A stretch of DNA of 64,000 nt from DASQPA01 sp963757335. GTDB lineage: Bacteria; Acidobacteriota; Thermoanaerobaculia; Multivoradales; UBA5704. The position numbers were made by a program, and so were the translations under genes. Under the pieces are notes generated by a model that ran no database searches, was not told the origin of the DNA, and saw only the letters and a program-made list of their open reading frames with translations. The stretch lies in contig CAVWRJ010000013.1 of assembly GCA_963757335.1 (NCBI GenBank), forward strand, positions 124,001-188,000, read 5' to 3'. Positions 33,240-43,207 of the stretch are shown here, piece after piece. The stretch's first letter is position 1, and the number at the start of each line of letters is the position of its first letter.

Positions 33240-33801
33240 CTAGGCTCCGGTTTTCGGAACCCGCGGCTTCCGGCGCGGGCGCTCGGGAGCGAGGGCGGGC
33301 GGTTCGGGAGCCGGCATCGCCCGGGCTGCCGCGGGTGCATCGCGCGCCTCAGACGCTTCGGGCGCTTCGGGCGCTTCGGGCCCTTCGGGAATACCGCCGG
33401 CGAGGAGAAACGCCGGGGTGAGCTGCTCTAAAATCCCCGCGAGCACCCCCTCGATCGCCGCCTCCATCTCGATCTCCTCCCGGGCCGGCTCGGCCGCGGG
33501 TGCCATCCCCTCCGGCGGCACCTGCCGGCGCTCCATGAAGGCCGCCAGCCGTTGGGCGGCCGGGCTCTTCGGCCCTTCGATCGGCGGATAGGCGAGGAGA
33601 AGGACCTCCTCCGGTGCGAGCCCCATCGCCCGGGAAAGGTCGAGGATGTGCGAGAAGCGCAGGTCGATGTCGCCCGAGAAGAGGCGGCTCAGGTAGCTCC
33701 CGCTCAGCTTCAGCTCGCGCTTCGAGATCCCGATTGCTGAAGCCGAGGACCCGCATGGTGGTCTTGAGGACGGACAGGACGTGCTTTTCTTCCGGGAGCA
33801 T
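33240..33801 (-). CDS. XRE-like HTH protein, frame broken
   Basis: The N-terminus reads MLPEEKHVLSVLKTTMRVLG, then FSNRDLE from 33801, and the HTH continues in a second frame as RELKLSGSYLSRLFSGDIDL, so an indel lies near 33715-33725. The remainder holds a Pro/Glu/Ala-rich tail with 9-bp repeats (33355-33390, PEAPEAPEA) and a basic end (PRRKPRVPKTGA). It lies 18 bp upstream of the OYE gene and is a candidate local regulator of the anthranilate operon, but the break leaves its function uncertain. Confidence 0.55.
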
Positions 33802-34041
33802 CGCGAGGAAAGTCTATCCCAAGAGGAACCGGCCGCCCGGATAGCAGTGCCGTCTGGGTCCTCCGCGGGCGTCCTCTCGGGAGGACGTTCAGGCTTCGCC
33901 GAAAGCCGTTTCCCCTCGGGAAAGCCCCTTGGCACGGCTCTGGCAATATCCCTCTGTAACGCCAAGGACCGACCAACCCCCTCGGCGAAACCCTGGACCG
34001 CTCGGCTGCACACCGCAGCGGAGGGCCCAAGGAGGAGAGCC

Positions 34042-35667
34042 ATGAAAACTCGCAACCTTGCACTGATCGCAGTTCTGGCAGCCGGTGGTTGGAGCGGCGC
34101 TGTCCACGCTCAATCCTATCCGCCCCCGCCACCGCCCGACCAGGGCTACGGCAACCAGCCCTACGACAACCAGCCCTACGACAACCAGGATCCCAACTAC
34201 AACCAGGATCCCAACTACGACGACCAGAACCCCTACTACAACGACCAGGGGCCGCAGGGGCCGGACACCTCGTACAACAACCAGGATCCCAATAACCAGG
34301 ATCCCAGCTACCAGGACCCCAACTACGACCCGGGGTATGACCAGGGCCAGGGCCAGGGCCAGAGCCAGCCCGACGTCAGCGTCTTCTACTCGAACCTCCA
34401 CCCGTACGGCCGCTGGATCCAGCGCGCCAGCTACGGTTGGGTCTGGGAGCCGACCCAAGTCCGCGTCGGTTGGCGGCCCTACACCGTCGGCCGCTGGGTC
34501 AACACCGACTACGGTTGGACCTGGGCCTCCGACGAGCCCTGGGGCTGGGCGACCTATCACTACGGCCGCTGGCTGGAGGATTCCGAGTATGGCTGGCTGT
34601 GGGTCCCCGGCAGGGAGTGGGGTCCGGCCTGGTGCACCTTCCAGCAGGGGGACGGCTACATCGGCTGGGCACCGCTGCCTCCACAGGTCGGTTTCCAGGC
34701 GGGCATCGGCATCCAGCTCGGGGGCTTGAGGCTCTCCGCCTCGCTCACCCCGTATGCCTACTCCTTCGTTCCCGAGCGCTCCTTCCTGGAGGCCCGGGTG
34801 GATCGGGTGATCCTGCCACCGGCCCGGAACGTGACCTTCGTCCGTAACACGAGGGACATCACCAACATCCGGGTGGTGAACAACCGGATCGTGAACAACA
34901 GCGTGCCGGTGCAGCGCATCGAGCAGGTCACCGGCCAGCGGGTGCAGCACTTCCGGGTGACCGAGGTCCGCAACCCGGGCCAGGCCCCCGCCGGCCGCCA
35001 GGTCCAGGGCGACCAGATCCGTGTCTTCCGGCCCGCCCCGACCCTCGCCCAGACCCGCCCGAACGTCACCCCGCAGGCGGTCATCCAGCAGCACGTGCAG
35101 CGGGTGCAGCGTCAGCAGCAGGGGCAGCCGCCGGTGCAGGCGGTACAGGGCCAGCAGAACCGGCCCGGACGGCGTCCGACACCGCCGCAGGCGCAGCCGG
35201 GCCAGCCCCAGCCCGTACCGGCCCAGGGTCAGCCGCAGCCCCGTTGGCAGCGGCAGCAGCAGCGGGCGGCCTCCCAGGCGGAGCTCGACCGCAAGCATCA
35301 GGACGAGCAGCAGCGGCTGCAGGCCCAGCAGACCGACGAGCGCAACCGCCTCCAGCAGTTGCACCAGCAGGAGCAGCAGGACCAGCAGACCCAGCGCAAC
35401 CAGGCGCGGGCCCAGCAGGTCCAGGCCCAGCACCAGGCTGAGATGCAGGCCCAGCAGCAGCAGCACCAGCGCGAGCAACAGCAGCTGCAGAGCCGCCAGC
35501 AGCGCGAGCGTCCGGCGCCCCAGGCTCAGCCGCGGGCCCAGCAGCCGCGCCCGAATCAGGGTCAGGGCCAAAATCAGGGTCAGGGCCAGCAGGACCACCC
35601 GAACCGGCGGAACCAGAAAGAGGAGCAGCGCAGGCAGCAGCCCCCGCCTCCCCCGCCCGGCCGGTAG
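34042..35667 (+). CDS. Exported DUF6600 protein with Gln-rich coiled-coil tail
   Basis: ATG 34042 follows AAGGAGGAG. A signal peptide (LALIAVLAAGGWSGAVHAQS) leads to a Tyr/Asn/Asp/Gln-rich low-complexity region. Next comes a Trp-rich domain with repeated YGRWI/YGWVWEP, GWRPYTVGRW and YGWLWVPGREWGPAW blocks, characteristic of DUF6600. The last ~230 residues are extremely Gln/Arg-rich and coiled-coil-like. A secreted or periplasmic structural or stress role is likely; no enzyme motif is seen. Confidence 0.78.
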   Translation: MKTRNLALIAVLAAGGWSGAVHAQSYPPPPPPDQGYGNQPYDNQPYDNQDPNYNQDPNYDDQNPYYNDQGPQGPDTSYNNQDPNNQDPSYQDPNYDPGYDQGQGQGQSQPDVSVFYSNLHPYGRWIQRASYGWVWEPTQVRVGWRPYTVGRWVNTDYGWTWASDEPWGWATYHYGRWLEDSEYGWLWVPGREWGPAWCTFQQGDGYIGWAPLPPQVGFQAGIGIQLGGLRLSASLTPYAYSFVPERSFLEARVDRVILPPARNVTFVRNTRDITNIRVVNNRIVNNSVPVQRIEQVTGQRVQHFRVTEVRNPGQAPAGRQVQGDQIRVFRPAPTLAQTRPNVTPQAVIQQHVQRVQRQQQGQPPVQAVQGQQNRPGRRPTPPQAQPGQPQPVPAQGQPQPRWQRQQQRAASQAELDRKHQDEQQRLQAQQTDERNRLQQLHQQEQQDQQTQRNQARAQQVQAQHQAEMQAQQQQHQREQQQLQSRQQRERPAPQAQPRAQQPRPNQGQGQNQGQGQQDHPNRRNQKEEQRRQQPPPPPPGR

Positions 35668-35715
35668 CAGATAGAGCTCCCGGTCCGCGGATCGGAGAGC
35701 GAGCGTAGAAGGTGG

Positions 35716-35740
35716 AGCCGGCAGCGTTACGCTGCCGGCT
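35716..35740. terminator. Bidirectional hairpin terminator between convergent genes
   Basis: AGCCGGCAGCG / CGCTGCCGGCT form a perfect 11-bp stem with a TTA loop. The hairpin lies between the stop of the DUF6600 gene (+) and that of the TMEM175-like gene (-), overlapping the latter's last codons. Confidence 0.7.
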
Positions 35741-36359
35741 TCACTGTTTTGAGGGCTGGGACGAGGAAGCTCGCGCGCCTACTCGCCGGTGGAGTGAATC
35801 TCTCGATCCGCCGGTCGGGGACGAGCCAGATCACGGCGACCGTCACGTAGAGGGCGAGCGCAATCGGGGGCTGGACGAAGGCGAACCCGATGGCGGCGGC
35901 GTAGACGACGACCGAGACGATCCCCTTGCGATCCGCGCCGATCGCCCGCCCCAGGATCGATTCCCTGCCATGGAGCCCGACGAGCACCCGGGCCAGAAGG
36001 AAGTAGGCGCAGCCGGAAAAGAGGAGGACGGCGCCATAGATCGCGACCGGCGCGGCGGACCTGGGGTTCTCCCCCATCCAGGCGGTGACGAAGGGGACGA
36101 GCGACAGCCAGAACAGCAGGTGCAGGTTCGCCCAGAGGACCCGCCCGTCGACCCGCTGGACCGCCTGAAAGAGGTGATGGTGGTTGTTCCAGTAGATCCC
36201 CAGGAAGACGAAGCTCAGCACGTAGCTCGAGATCACAGAGAGGAGGGCGGAGAGCGCCAGAAGATCGGTGCCGTGCGGCACCTTGAGCTCCAGGACCATG
36301 ATGGTGATGAGGATGGCGATCACGCCGTCGCTGAACGCCTCCAGTCGCCCCTTGCTCAT
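35727..36359 (-). CDS. TMEM175/DUF1211-family membrane protein (potassium channel-like)
   Basis: The start at 36359 gives MSKGRLEAFSDGVIAILITI, which contains the family hallmark FSDGV at the beginning of helix 1. About six transmembrane segments follow over 210 residues (e.g. YVLSFVFLGIYWNNHHHLF, LLFWLSLVPFVTAWM, VVVYAAAIGFAFVQPPIALA). Bacterial TMEM175 homologues form potassium-permeable channels. It is the last gene of its strand before the hairpin at 35716. Confidence 0.85.
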   Translation of the reverse strand: MSKGRLEAFSDGVIAILITIMVLELKVPHGTDLLALSALLSVISSYVLSFVFLGIYWNNHHHLFQAVQRVDGRVLWANLHLLFWLSLVPFVTAWMGENPRSAAPVAIYGAVLLFSGCAYFLLARVLVGLHGRESILGRAIGADRKGIVSVVVYAAAIGFAFVQPPIALALYVTVAVIWLVPDRRIERFTPPASRRASFLVPALKTVKPAA

Positions 36360-36390
36360 CGTCGCCTTGGGGGAGTCTATCGGGAAGTGC

Positions 36391-36690
36391 TCAGGCCTCA
36401 CTCTTAACCATAAGATCGCGTTTGGCCTCTCCGAACGCCAGCTCTTCGAGTTCCACCCGCTCACGAATAATCCGAGTGAGCCACTGCTCGACATTCGCCT
36501 CGTGGTGAAGCTTGGCCAGGAACTCCGCGCGGGCGGCGAGCTCGGCAGAAATCGACAATCTGGCCGATACGTCCCTGCGCACCTCGATCGGCTCCTCCCA
36601 GGCGGAGGGATCGTCGACCTGAGCGATCACTCTCTCGTCGATCTCGTCCTGAGACAAATCCACTTTCGAAGCTCTGGTTTTCTTACTCAT
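36391..36690 (-). CDS. Antitoxin-like protein paired with BrnT-type toxin
   Basis: The 99-residue protein has an acidic helical N-terminus (SKVDLSQDEIDERVIAQVDD) and a ribbon-helix-helix-like second half (RLSISAELAARAEFLAKLHH). Its ATG overlaps the toxin stop by 4 bp. Toxin-first order and size match brnTA modules. BrnA membership is inferred mainly from the partner. Confidence 0.65.
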   Translation of the reverse strand: MSKKTRASKVDLSQDEIDERVIAQVDDPSAWEEPIEVRRDVSARLSISAELAARAEFLAKLHHEANVEQWLTRIIRERVELEELAFGEAKRDLMVKSEA

Positions 36691-36938
36691 AGCGGCCAAC
36701 CCGTGATGATACGGACGATCCTACCGGGCTTGAGTTGGAAAATGATCTTGAGCGGCCGGCCTCCGATGGCGCGGCCATAGAGCGCATAGCGATCCTGGTA
36801 GTCTTTGTTCGTCCGAATCCTGAAGTCCGAAAAGAAACACTCGACGGCTTCGTTGAAGTCGACTCCATGTGCCGCGAGCTTGTCTCTTTCGAAGTCATAC
36901 TCGAAATCCGCAGGGATGAAGCGATGCCAGTCGGTCAC
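36687..36938 (-). CDS. brnT: BrnT-family toxin
   Basis: The 83-residue protein shows the BrnT pattern: FEYDFERDKLAAHGVDFNEA near the start, YALYGRAIGGRPLKIIFQL in the middle and a strand with RIVRIITGWPL at the end. BrnT is a RelE-like ribonuclease neutralised by BrnA. It is the first gene of the pair and precedes tex on the same strand. Confidence 0.7.
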   Translation of the reverse strand: MTDWHRFIPADFEYDFERDKLAAHGVDFNEAVECFFSDFRIRTNKDYQDRYALYGRAIGGRPLKIIFQLKPGRIVRIITGWPL

Positions 36939-36985
36939 CCGCCCTCCTCTAAGGTACTTACCTCCGATTGAACTTCCGCATCAGA

Positions 36986-39311
36986 TCATCCATCGAAGGC
37001 CCCTGTCTTCGGTTCCGGCCGCGGAGGCTGCGGCTTCGGCCCCGGCCGGGTCTCCCCGGCACTCCCGCTCGCCTGGCGGCCTTGCCGTGCTTCCGGGGTC
37101 TGGAGAGCCTTGATCGAGAGGCTGATGCGACCGCGGTCGCGGTCGACCTCGATCACTTTGACCTTGACGATCTGCCCCACCTGGACGGCCTCTCGGGGAT
37201 CGGCGACATACTTCTGGGAGAGCTCGGAGACGTGGACCAGGCCGTCCCGCTTCACCCCGAGGTCGACGAAAGCTCCGAAGTTGGCGACGTTCGACACCCG
37301 GCCTTCGAGCACCATGCCGACTTGGAGATCCTCGATCGACATTACGTCCGAACGCCACTCGGGGGTGCGGAACTCCGGGCGCGGGTCGCGGCCGGGGCGT
37401 TCGAGCTCGGCTCGGATGTCGCCCAAGGTGAACTTGCCGAGGCCGGCGGCGGCATTGGCGAAGCGGTTGAAGTCGAGCTTCGCGACGAGAGCGGGGTTCC
37501 CCACCAGGTCCTTCAAGGGCACAGAGAGCTCCTTCGCCATCTGCTCGACGACAGGGTAACGCTCGGGGTGGACCCCGGTCGGGTCGAGCGGGTGCTCGGC
37601 GCCGCGGATGCGGAGGAAGCCGGCAGAGAGCTCGAAGGTCTTGGGGCCGAAGCCGGCAACCTTGAGGAGCGACTTGCGCGACGGGAAGGGGCCGTTCTGG
37701 TCGCGGTGGGCGACGATCGAGCGGGCGATGCGCTCGGAGAGGCCGGAGACCCGGCGCAGCAGTGCGGCCGAGGCGGTGTTGAGCTCGACCCCCACCCGGT
37801 TGACGGCACCCTCGACGGCGGTGTCGAGCTCGCGCTCCAGCGACTTCTGGTCGACGTCGTGCTGGTACTGCCCGACGCCCAGGGAGCGCGGCTCGATCTT
37901 CACCAGCTCGGCGAGCGGATCCTGGAGCCGGCGGGCGATCGAGACCGCGCCGCGGAGCGAGACGTCCAGATCGGGCAGCTCCTCGCGGGCCACCCCGGAG
38001 GCCGAGTAGATCGAGGCGCCGGTCTCGGGGACGATGGCGACGATGACTTGGCTAAGTCCTGCGTCAGCGACCGCCTTCCGGGTGAAGATCTCGGTCTCCC
38101 GGCTGCCGGTGCCGTTGCCGACCGCGACCGCCCGTACCCCGTGCTTCTGGAGCAGGCCGACGATCGTCGCCGCGGCGCGCTCGGGCTGGGCATGGGGCGG
38201 GATGGCATGGACGACGTCCGTCGCTACCACCCGGCCGGTGCCGTCGACCACCGCCAGCTTGCAGCCGGTGCGGAGACCGGGGTCGAGCCCCATGACGGGG
38301 ATCTGTCCCAAGGGCGCCTGGAGGAGGAGGGCTTCCAAGTTGGCGCGGAAGACCGCGATCGCCTCGGCCTCGGCGCGGTCGCGGATCTCGCCCCGAACCT
38401 CGTTGGCGATCGAGGGGCGGAGCAGACGCTTGTAGCCGTCGGCGGTGGCGGCGGCGACCTCGCGGCCGCTTGGAGCTGGCGAGCGGCACGCTCCAGGATG
38501 CGCCCGACCGGGCGACCTCCTGCTCGTCGTCGATCTGGAGATCGGAGACGAGGAAGCCTTCGCGCTCGCCGCGCAGGATGGCGAGGAGGCGGTGGGAGGG
38601 GATGTCGCGGAGCGGCTCTCGATGGTCGAAGTAGTCGCGGTAGACCGCCCCCTCGCTCTCTTTGCCGGGGAGGACCTGGACCCGCAGCACCCCCTGCCCG
38701 GCCATCGACTTGCGGAGCTCGGCGCGGACAGGCGCGCTCTCGGCCAGGCGCTCGGCCAGAATGTCGCGCGCCCCGGCGAGGGCGGCAGCGGCGTCCTCCA
38801 CCCCCTTTTCGGGGTCGACGAACGGAGTTGCCAGGTCGTCGGGCCGAGCGGTGCCGTGGGCGCCTTTGAGAAGGGCGTCGGCCAGCGGTTCCAGCCCCTT
38901 CTCGCGGGCGATCTGCGCCCGGGTGCGGCGCTTCGGCTTGTAGGGGAGGTAGAGGTCCTCCAGCTCCTGCTTGTTCGCCGTGGCGCGGATCGCCTGCTCG
39001 AGCTCCGGGGTGAGCTTGCCCTGCTCGGCGATGCTCGCGAGGATCGCGTCGCGGCGGGAGGCGAGCTCCAGGAAGTAGTCGCGGCGCTTGGCGAGGTTTT
39101 CGAGCTGCTCGTCCAGAAGGCCGCCGGTCACCTCCTTCCGGTACCGGGCGACGAAGGGGACGGTCGCCCCCTCGGCGAAGAGCTCGGCGGCGGCTCGCAC
39201 CTGCTGCGGCCGGCAGCCGACCTCGGCGGCGATCAGGTCGACGAAACGGGGTTCGAGCGTAACGATCTTGTCGGTGGACGGCATTGGCGGCATCGGCGGC
39301 ATCGGCGGCAT
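36986..39311 (-). CDS. tex: Tex-family S1 RNA-binding transcription accessory protein, two frameshifts
   Basis: N-terminal frame (39311 to about 38500): VARYRKEVTGGLLDEQLENL and YLPYKPKRRTRAQIAREKGL, clear Tex blocks. C-terminal frame (about 38465 to 36986): MGLDPGLRTGCKLAVVDGTG (YqgF-like), VGQYQHDVDQKSLERELD, helix-hairpin-helix regions, and a final S1 domain (GMVLEGRVSNVANFGAFVDL). A short bridge (RILERAARQLQAA) lies in the third frame, so two compensating-type indels occur within about 38455-38505. The start at 39311 has GAGGAG and begins with a 9-bp ATGCCGCCG repeat offering several in-frame ATGs. Tex is a conserved core gene, so an assembly error is likely. Confidence 0.9.
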
Positions 39312-39495
39312 CGGGAGTCTCCTCGTGGGCGAGAGGAGCGTATCCTCGCAGAGTGCGCGCCCCTGGAGAAGGGGGCGATAGAAGGGGTGCAACGGAATGC
39401 CCGCTCACCCGTAAGAAGAGATGCCGGAGCAGGGGCGGTGGAAATCTCCGGGAACCCGGAGGCCCCTAAGGCGTTATGTCATTGGAGAGACGAGC

Positions 39496-40083
39496 ATGAG
39501 CGATGCGAGCCCGGAGGGGCCGAGCGATGCCGATCTGATGGAGCGCCTGCGGTCGGGTGACCGCGAGGCGTTCTCCCAGCTGATCGATCGCCACAAGGAT
39601 GCGGTGGTCTCTTACCTCGCCCGGCTGACCGGCCACCGGGACCGGGCCGAGGATCTGGCGCAGGAGACGTTTCTGCGCCTCTACCGCTCCGCCCCGGGAT
39701 ATGTGGAGCGCGGCTATCTCCGCGCCTTCCTCTTCCGCATCGCGACCAACCTGCTCCGCTCGGAGGAGCGGCGCGAGCGGCGGTTACGCCTCCTCGCCCC
39801 CTTCCTCGCTCTCGACCGCGAGGAGGCCCCGTCGGCACCGTCGGGGCTGCTCAGGGCCGAGGTCCAGCGCGAGGTCGCCGGGGCGATCGCCGCGCTGCCG
39901 ATGAGCTACCGGGTACCGCTCGTCCTCCACGAGCTCGAGGGCTGGTCGTACGCCGACATCGCCGCCGAGCTCTCCTGCCGCGAGGGGACGGTCAAGTCCC
40001 GGATCTTTCGCGGTCGGGAGCGATTGCGACGGAGTCTCGAGCCCTACTGGCATGGAGGTCTGAGATGGACGACGAGCGAGTAG
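39496..40083 (+). CDS. ECF RNA polymerase sigma factor (RpoE-like)
   Basis: ATG 39496 follows GGAGAGACG. The 195-residue protein has region 2 (DLMERLRSGDREAFSQLIDR and RAEDLAQETFLRLYR) and region 4 (ALPMSYRVPLVLHELEGWSY, then EGTVKSRIFRGRERLR). The gene for an anti-sigma-like membrane protein overlaps it by 19 bp, and a PDZ protein follows, the classic envelope-stress arrangement. Confidence 0.93.
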   Translation: MSDASPEGPSDADLMERLRSGDREAFSQLIDRHKDAVVSYLARLTGHRDRAEDLAQETFLRLYRSAPGYVERGYLRAFLFRIATNLLRSEERRERRLRLLAPFLALDREEAPSAPSGLLRAEVQREVAGAIAALPMSYRVPLVLHELEGWSYADIAAELSCREGTVKSRIFRGRERLRRSLEPYWHGGLRWTTSE

Positions 40084-40655
40084 ACAGTTGGCTCCGCGCC
40101 CTGCCGCGCGAAATGGCGAGCCCGGGCTTCACCACGCGCGTCCTGGCCCGGCTCGATCGGCTCGAAGCAGCCGGCGCTGGCACCAGGAGCGGGAGAGCGG
40201 CGCGGATCTTTGGACTGCCGCGGCTCACTCTCCCCGCGGCGGTACTGGCGGCGACCCTGGCGGTCGCCGCCAGTTTGTCCCTCCAGGGCGGCGGGATGCT
40301 GCCGGCGCCGGTGGTGCCGCCACCGGCCGCCCGTCAGGCGGCGCGGCCCAGCGCTCCAGCGCCGCTACCCACGCTGGGACCACGGAGAATGATGGGGACA
40401 TCGTTGGCATCGTTGTCGACAATGCCGAACGCTCGCCGGACACCCAACGGACTCTCGGCGCGGCAGGCGAGGGCGCTCCTGGAGGAGATCCAGAGCGAGC
40501 ACCACCAGGTGCACGACGAGATGCGCCAGCGCGAGGCGCAGAGCTCTACGGTCTACCTGGGGGGCGATGAGGACATGGACCTGGTGGTCCATCTCGACCG
40601 GGTCCGCGAGTTGCCGGACCGGCAGGCCGACCCGCCGCCCTATCAATATGATTGA
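40065..40655 (+). CDS. Membrane anti-sigma factor-like protein
   Basis: Overlaps the sigma gene by 19 bp. It has a short cytoplasmic N-terminus (DDERVDSWLRALPREMASPG), one transmembrane helix near residues 52-70 (LTLPAAVLAATLAVAASLSL) and a Pro/Ala-rich then acidic periplasmic part. The zinc-binding HxxxCxxC of ZAS anti-sigmas is absent, so the call rests on topology and position. Confidence 0.7.
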   Translation: MDDERVDSWLRALPREMASPGFTTRVLARLDRLEAAGAGTRSGRAARIFGLPRLTLPAAVLAATLAVAASLSLQGGGMLPAPVVPPPAARQAARPSAPAPLPTLGPRRMMGTSLASLSTMPNARRTPNGLSARQARALLEEIQSEHHQVHDEMRQREAQSSTVYLGGDEDMDLVVHLDRVRELPDRQADPPPYQYD

Positions 40656-40689
40656 GATTTGAAGTGAGTGAGGTTTAAGGAGGAACACG

Positions 40690-41406
40690 ATGCAAGGATG
40701 GAAGACCAACGCGCTGCTCGGCCTGACCACCGGGCTCCTGCTCCTGCCCGGCGCCGCGCGGGCCGGGCTGGTCACGGACAGTGACAAGCCCGGCGGAGCG
40801 GTCGAGGAGAAGGTGGTCCACGAGCGCGTCGTCATGATCGACGATCAGGGCAAGACCACGACTCTCGACACGAGCACCAAGAAGGTGCCCTGCGGCTATC
40901 TCGGGGTCGGTCTGCTCGATCTCACCCCGGAGCTCCGCACCCACTATGGGGTGCCGGAGGACGTGGGGGTCCTGGTCTCCAAGGTCGCGCCGGGGAGCCC
41001 GGCCGAGAAGGCCGGGATCAAGGTGGGCGACATCCTGACCGGGCTCGACGGCAAGCCCGTCGCGTCGAGCTTCGATGTCCGCCACCGGGTCCGGACGGCG
41101 GAGGACGGCGCGCAGTCGACGGTCGAGGTCTGGCGGAGCGGCAAGGTGCAGACCCTGACCGCCACTCTGGAAAAGCGCAGCCGGCCGGAGCTCGACCTCA
41201 CTCCCCTGATCTTCAAGAAGGACGGCGACCAGCTCTTCCTCCAGCGAAAAGGCGAGGACCCCCTGCCGCTCCAGACGGAGCCGGGGCACCAGGTCATCCT
41301 CCAGCGCCGGTTACAGGGACGGGATGCGGACCTCGAAAAGCACATGAAGGAATTGGAAAAGCGGATCAAAGACCTCGAGCACCAACTCGAGAAGCAGCAC
41401 CCGTAG
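40690..41406 (+). CDS. Exported PDZ-domain protein
   Basis: A signal peptide (NALLGLTTGLLLLPGAARA) is followed by one PDZ domain at ~70-155 (PCGYLGVGLLDLTPELRTHY, GSPAEKAGIKVGDILTGLDG). A charged C-terminal coiled coil closes the protein (LEKHMKELEKRIKDLEHQLE). There is no protease domain. Downstream of the sigma/anti-sigma pair it probably senses or chaperones misfolded envelope proteins. Confidence 0.82.
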   Translation: MQGWKTNALLGLTTGLLLLPGAARAGLVTDSDKPGGAVEEKVVHERVVMIDDQGKTTTLDTSTKKVPCGYLGVGLLDLTPELRTHYGVPEDVGVLVSKVAPGSPAEKAGIKVGDILTGLDGKPVASSFDVRHRVRTAEDGAQSTVEVWRSGKVQTLTATLEKRSRPELDLTPLIFKKDGDQLFLQRKGEDPLPLQTEPGHQVILQRRLQGRDADLEKHMKELEKRIKDLEHQLEKQHP

Positions 41407-41424
41407 CACCCTCCTGTTGTACCT

Positions 41425-41467
41425 GGCCCTCCCGGGTTCTTGCGCACTTGGGAGGGCCGACTTTCTC
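41425..41467 (+). terminator. Hairpin terminator of the sigma/anti-sigma/PDZ operon
   Basis: GGCCCTCCC (41425-41433) pairs with GGGAGGGCC (41450-41458), followed by GACTTTCTC. It separates this operon from the convergent act operon. Confidence 0.65.
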
Positions 41468-41495
41468 CCCGCTCCAGTTGTACAGTCCTCGCCCA

Positions 41496-42692
41496 TCAGG
41501 CGTGGTGGTGCAGGCTCTCTCCGAGGTAGGGGTCGTTCCTCGCCAGGAGGGGAGCCCCGGCGAGGGAGCGAGCCATGAGGAGGAAGAAGAGGCTCGCGTA
41601 ACCGGCGGTGACGAGGATCTCGGGGAGGCCGATCGCGACCCGCGGCAGGACCGGTGGCGCCACCAGCATATAGAGGTCGAGCCAGTGCCCAAGGAGGACG
41701 AGGACGGAAACCCCCTGGAGAACCCTGGGATTGCGCTTGGCGGCCCGCGGTAGGAGGATGCAGAAGGGCAGGAGCCAGGTGAGCACCGGGGTGAGAAAGA
41801 ACAGGGGGGCCCAGCCATCCCGGGTACGGAGGACGTAGAAAGTGACCTCCTCCGGGATGTTGCTGTACCAGATCAGCAGATACTGACTGACCCAGATGTA
41901 GGCCCAGAAGGTGCTGAAGGCGAAGAGGAGCTTCCCCAAGTCGTGGAGATGGCTCTCCTGGACGATCCCGGCGAGAGCTCCCCGCTCGCGGAGGAGGACG
42001 ACCGCCAGGGTGATGGCGGCGATCCCGGAGAGGAGGAGCCCGGCGAAGGTGTAGACGGCGAAGATGGTGCTGAACCAGCGCGGATCGAGCGACATCAGCC
42101 AGTCGAAGCTGGCGAGCGAGAACGAGACCGCGAAAGTGACGATAAAGAACGCCGAGATGCGGACCATCCGCCGGTGCTCCTCCCCGACACCACCCTTCGA
42201 TCCAGAGCGGTCCTGGGCGAGCGAGGTCCGCCGCAGGAGGAGGGCGAAAAGGCTCCAGAGGAGGAGGAAGGCCAGCATCCGGCCGAAAAAGAACGGCGTG
42301 TTGAGATAGGCGCTCTTGGCGGCGACGACCGGATCGTGCCGGAGGACCTCGGGGCGGGTCCAGGGGTAGAGCACCTGGCGGCCGAAATAGAGCGGCAGGG
42401 TGAGGAGGCCCGCCACTGGCACGAAGCCCATCATCGCCTCGGGGACCCGGCGAATCACCGCCCACCAGCCGGCGCTCGACAGGTAGTGGAGGGCGAGGAA
42501 GAGGATGCCGGCGAGGGCGAGCGAGAGGAAGAAGAAATCGTCGACCAGGAGGAGGGTCCAGAGGCGGCCTCTGCCAGCGCTGCCGCCAGTCAAAAAGAGG
42601 CCGGCAAGGACGGCGGCGCCCAGAGCCGTGAGGGCGACCGCCACGCTCTGCGCAGTGCGGGAAAAGGGCGCGAAACTCGGATCCGCTCTCAC
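41496..42692 (-). CDS. actF: Alternative Complex III subunit ActF (quinol:cytochrome c oxidoreductase)
   Basis: GTG 42692 overlaps the actE stop. The ~398-residue polytopic protein has about ten hydrophobic helices, with FFFLSLALAGILFLALHYLS, SFSLASFDWLMSLDPRW and SQYLLIWYSNIPEEVTFYV, the last being typical of ActF/ActC membrane subunits. It is the last gene of the operon; no cytochrome oxidase genes follow in the window. Confidence 0.87.
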   Translation of the reverse strand: MRADPSFAPFSRTAQSVAVALTALGAAVLAGLFLTGGSAGRGRLWTLLLVDDFFFLSLALAGILFLALHYLSSAGWWAVIRRVPEAMMGFVPVAGLLTLPLYFGRQVLYPWTRPEVLRHDPVVAAKSAYLNTPFFFGRMLAFLLLWSLFALLLRRTSLAQDRSGSKGGVGEEHRRMVRISAFFIVTFAVSFSLASFDWLMSLDPRWFSTIFAVYTFAGLLLSGIAAITLAVVLLRERGALAGIVQESHLHDLGKLLFAFSTFWAYIWVSQYLLIWYSNIPEEVTFYVLRTRDGWAPLFFLTPVLTWLLPFCILLPRAAKRNPRVLQGVSVLVLLGHWLDLYMLVAPPVLPRVAIGLPEILVTAGYASLFFLLMARSLAGAPLLARNDPYLGESLHHHA

Positions 42693-43207
42693 TTCTTGGC
42701 CTCCCTCGTGGCACCCGCCTGGAGCCTTTGCACGTAGCGCACGGCCTTCCAGCGATCCTCCGGCGAGATCTGGGTTGCGTAGGAGGGCATGAGCCCCGAG
42801 CCGCGGCTGATGACGTGGAAGATCCGCCCCTCGGGGAGAGCGCGCACCCGGTCGCTCGTGTAGGAGGGCGGATTGGGGAACTTGGGGATGATGGGGCCGT
42901 CCCCCTGGCCGGTCTCGCCATGGCAAACCCAGCAGAAGGTGCGGTAGACGGCCTCGCCACGCGCCAGGACCTCCGGGGTCGGCGGGAAGGGATTGACGAG
43001 CTCCCGCCCGGCGCGCTCCGCCTCCTCCGGGCCGGTGCCGAAACGGAAGGGGAGGGCGCCGCGCGCCACCGTTCCCGCTACCGGGCGCTGCAGGGTCTGC
43101 CCGTTCCTCGTCACCTGATTGGGATCGAAGGCGTCATAGGGCACCGAGCGCGCCATGTCCGGCATGAACTCGTAGCCGGGGTGGGTCTTGCCACAGCCCA
43201 GGGCCAC
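42689..43207 (-). CDS. actE: Alternative Complex III monoheme cytochrome subunit ActE
   Basis: A single heme motif CWVCH (YRTFCWVCHGETGQGDGP) and a distal Met (GSGLMPSYATQISPEDRW) are present. ALGCG at the very start looks like a lipobox, but the signal peptide is missing in this frame. RRLFLIS plus SAFLV, which would complete a lipoprotein signal, sit in the adjacent frame just upstream, so an indel near 43225 probably split the N-terminus. The true start is therefore a little upstream of 43207. Confidence 0.8.
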   Translation of the reverse strand: MALGCGKTHPGYEFMPDMARSVPYDAFDPNQVTRNGQTLQRPVAGTVARGALPFRFGTGPEEAERAGRELVNPFPPTPEVLARGEAVYRTFCWVCHGETGQGDGPIIPKFPNPPSYTSDRVRALPEGRIFHVISRGSGLMPSYATQISPEDRWKAVRYVQRLQAGATREAKK